Source: Clostridiaceae bacterium (GTDB lineage Bacteria; Bacillota; Clostridia; UBA1212; DUPL01). From it: 7,664 nt of DNA. The stretch is taken from contig JAAYLF010000297.1 in the NCBI GenBank assembly GCA_012522035.1, positions 1-7,664 of the forward strand, written 5' to 3'. The stretch's first letter is position 1, and every line of letters starts with the position of its first letter. Of this stretch, positions 6,637 through 7,664 are shown in pieces. The position numbers and the translations under genes are program-made. A model generated the notes under the pieces. That model saw nothing but the letters and a program-made list of their open reading frames with translations, made no database searches and was not told where the DNA came from.

Positions 6637-7607
6637 TGCCGATTGAGTATAAGACCATAGAAGAAGTTGCAGGACCGCTAATGCTTGTTAGGGATGTTGA
6701 AAATGTGACGTATAACGAAATGGGCGTGATTGAGCTGGCAAACGGCGAGATAAGGCGCTGCAGGGTGCTGGAAGTGGACGGAAGCAATGCTCTTGTGCAG
6801 CTGTTTGAAAGTTCCATTGGCATAAACCTTTCAAACAGCAAGGTGCGTTTTCTTGGAAAGCCCATGGAGTTTGGCGTTTCTGAAGACATATTAGGAAGAG
6901 TATTTGACGGTCTTGGAAATCCAATTGACGGAGGTCCTCCCATTATCCCGGAAAAAAGGATGAACATTAACGGACTTCCCATGAATCCTGTGGCAAGGGA
7001 CTATCCTTCAGAGTTCATCCAGACCGGTGTATCTGCAATAGACGGTCTTAACACCCTGGTGAGAGGACAAAAACTGCCCATATTCTCAGGCAGTGGTCTT
7101 CCTCATGCGAAGCTGGCAGCGCAAATTGCAAGGCAGGCAAAAACAAGAGGAGCAAAGGAACCCTTTGCCGTTGTGTTTGCCGCAATTGGAATTACCTTTG
7201 AAGAAGCCAACTTCTTCATAGAAAGCTTCAAGGAATCCGGAGCCATTGACAGGACTGTTTTGTTTGTAAACCTTGCAAATGATCCGGCCATAGAGAGAAT
7301 ATCCACTCCGAGACTTGCTCTTACTGCCAGTGAATATCTTGCTTTTGACAAAGGCATGCATGTGCTTGTAATTCTTACCGATATTACCAACTATGCGGAT
7401 GCACTGAGGGAAGTGTCTGCCGCAAAGAAGGAAATACCAGGAAGAAGAGGCTACCCCGGCTACATGTACACGGACCTGGCTACAATTTACGAAAGGGCAG
7501 GAAGACAGAAGTCAAAACCAGGCTCCATTACAATGATCCCCATACTTACAATGCCCGAGGATGACAAAACACATCCCATCCCGGACCTTACCGGCTACAT
7601 TACATAA
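6636..7607 (+). CDS. ntpB: V-type ATPase subunit B, truncated by an in-frame TAA
   Basis: This nucleotide-binding, non-catalytic subunit alternates with A in the hexamer. It starts at ATG 6636, seven bases after AAGGAGG (6622-6628) and overlapping the ntpA stop by one base. Visible are an N-terminal beta barrel (about 1-70), the degenerate P-loop FSGSGLPHAK at 150-159 (no Walker lysine pattern, normal for B), VILTDITNYADALREVSAA, and the signature PGRRGYPGYMYTDLATIYER. The frame runs through PEDDKTHPIPDLTGYIT and meets TAA at 7605-7607, where the family has E of the TEGQI motif. The product is 323 residues against about 460. It would lack the SLSRL arginine finger, expected near residue 350, and the C-terminal helical domain. 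The same frame continues as recognisable B sequence, so this is a nonsense change, not a frameshift. The identity of the gene is certain; whether the stop is biological is not. Confidence 0.93.
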   Translation: MPIEYKTIEEVAGPLMLVRDVENVTYNEMGVIELANGEIRRCRVLEVDGSNALVQLFESSIGINLSNSKVRFLGKPMEFGVSEDILGRVFDGLGNPIDGGPPIIPEKRMNINGLPMNPVARDYPSEFIQTGVSAIDGLNTLVRGQKLPIFSGSGLPHAKLAAQIARQAKTRGAKEPFAVVFAAIGITFEEANFFIESFKESGAIDRTVLFVNLANDPAIERISTPRLALTASEYLAFDKGMHVLVILTDITNYADALREVSAAKKEIPGRRGYPGYMYTDLATIYERAGRQKSKPGSITMIPILTMPEDDKTHPIPDLTGYIT

Positions 7608-7664
7608 GGCCAGATAATATTAAGCAGGGAACTGTACAGAAAGAACATCCTGCCTCCTGTGGAT
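7608..7664 (+). pseudogene. ntpB: in-frame continuation of ntpB beyond the stop (partial, runs off window)
   Basis: The 19 codons after the TAA read GQIILSRELYRKNILPPVD in the same frame as ntpB. This matches the conserved stretch after GYITE in B subunits, up to just before VLPSLSRL. There is no in-frame ATG or TTG, and no ribosome binding site in place for the GTG at 7659, so an independent restart is unlikely. These bases are coding-like and undecayed. That argues for a very recent stop mutation or a base error, not an old pseudogene. The rest of ntpB, and the ntpD expected after it, lie outside the window. Confidence 0.75.

Noticed and set aside
7083..7112. Degenerate P-loop in subunit B (SGSGLPHAK), which could look like inactivation
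   Set aside because: Non-catalytic B subunits of the family normally lack a canonical Walker A, so this is expected and unrelated to the stop codon.
7605..7607. TAA as a recoded sense codon (selenocysteine, pyrrolysine or variant genetic code)
   Set aside because: Selenocysteine uses TGA and pyrrolysine TAG, and five other genes in the window end at TAA, so general reassignment is excluded. Occasional readthrough cannot be ruled out but has no visible support.

Overview
The window carries most of a bacterial V/A-type (rotary, vacuolar-like) ATPase operon, all on the + strand. The gene order is H/G stalk – I – K – E – C – F – A – B, the same as the Enterococcus hirae order ntpFIKECGAB. The sequence is moderately AT-rich and uses AGA/AGG for arginine freely. 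It has strong AGGAGG ribosome binding sites and two TTG starts. Together with the gene order, this suggests an anaerobic Firmicute of the Clostridia (Acetivibrio/Ruminiclostridium-like). That placement is inferred from style and protein similarity, not proven.

Layout: 3-128 is the last 41 codons of an unrelated, unrecognised gene. Positions 129-208 are the only real intergenic space. They hold a perfect 11-bp inverted repeat, and a plausible sigma-A-type promoter lies just upstream, overlapping the end of the first gene. From 209 on, the genes are packed with gaps of 2 to 13 nt or overlaps of 1 to 8 nt. They encode the peripheral stalk (H/G and E), membrane stator a/I, proteolipid K, the central-stalk adaptor C, the central-stalk F subunit, catalytic A, and the start of the nucleotide-binding but non-catalytic B subunit. 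Subunit D, expected next, lies outside the window.

How they work together: A and B form the ATP-hydrolysing or ATP-synthesising hexamer. F (with D) is the rotor axle, and C couples it to the ring of K subunits. I forms the ion channel half-sites against that ring. E and H/G are the peripheral stalks that hold the A/B head. K keeps the complete set of residues that bind Na+ in the E. hirae enzyme, so a sodium-coupled pump is the favoured reading.

The most striking observation is in B. The reading frame is stopped by a TAA at 7605-7607, in place of the glutamate codon of the conserved TEGQI motif. The same frame continues without a shift into well-conserved B sequence up to the window end (19 codons). 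As written, B would be cut to 323 residues. It would lose the arginine finger and the C-terminal domain, although every other gene of the operon looks intact. This is either a recent nonsense mutation, a sequencing error, or something stranger.
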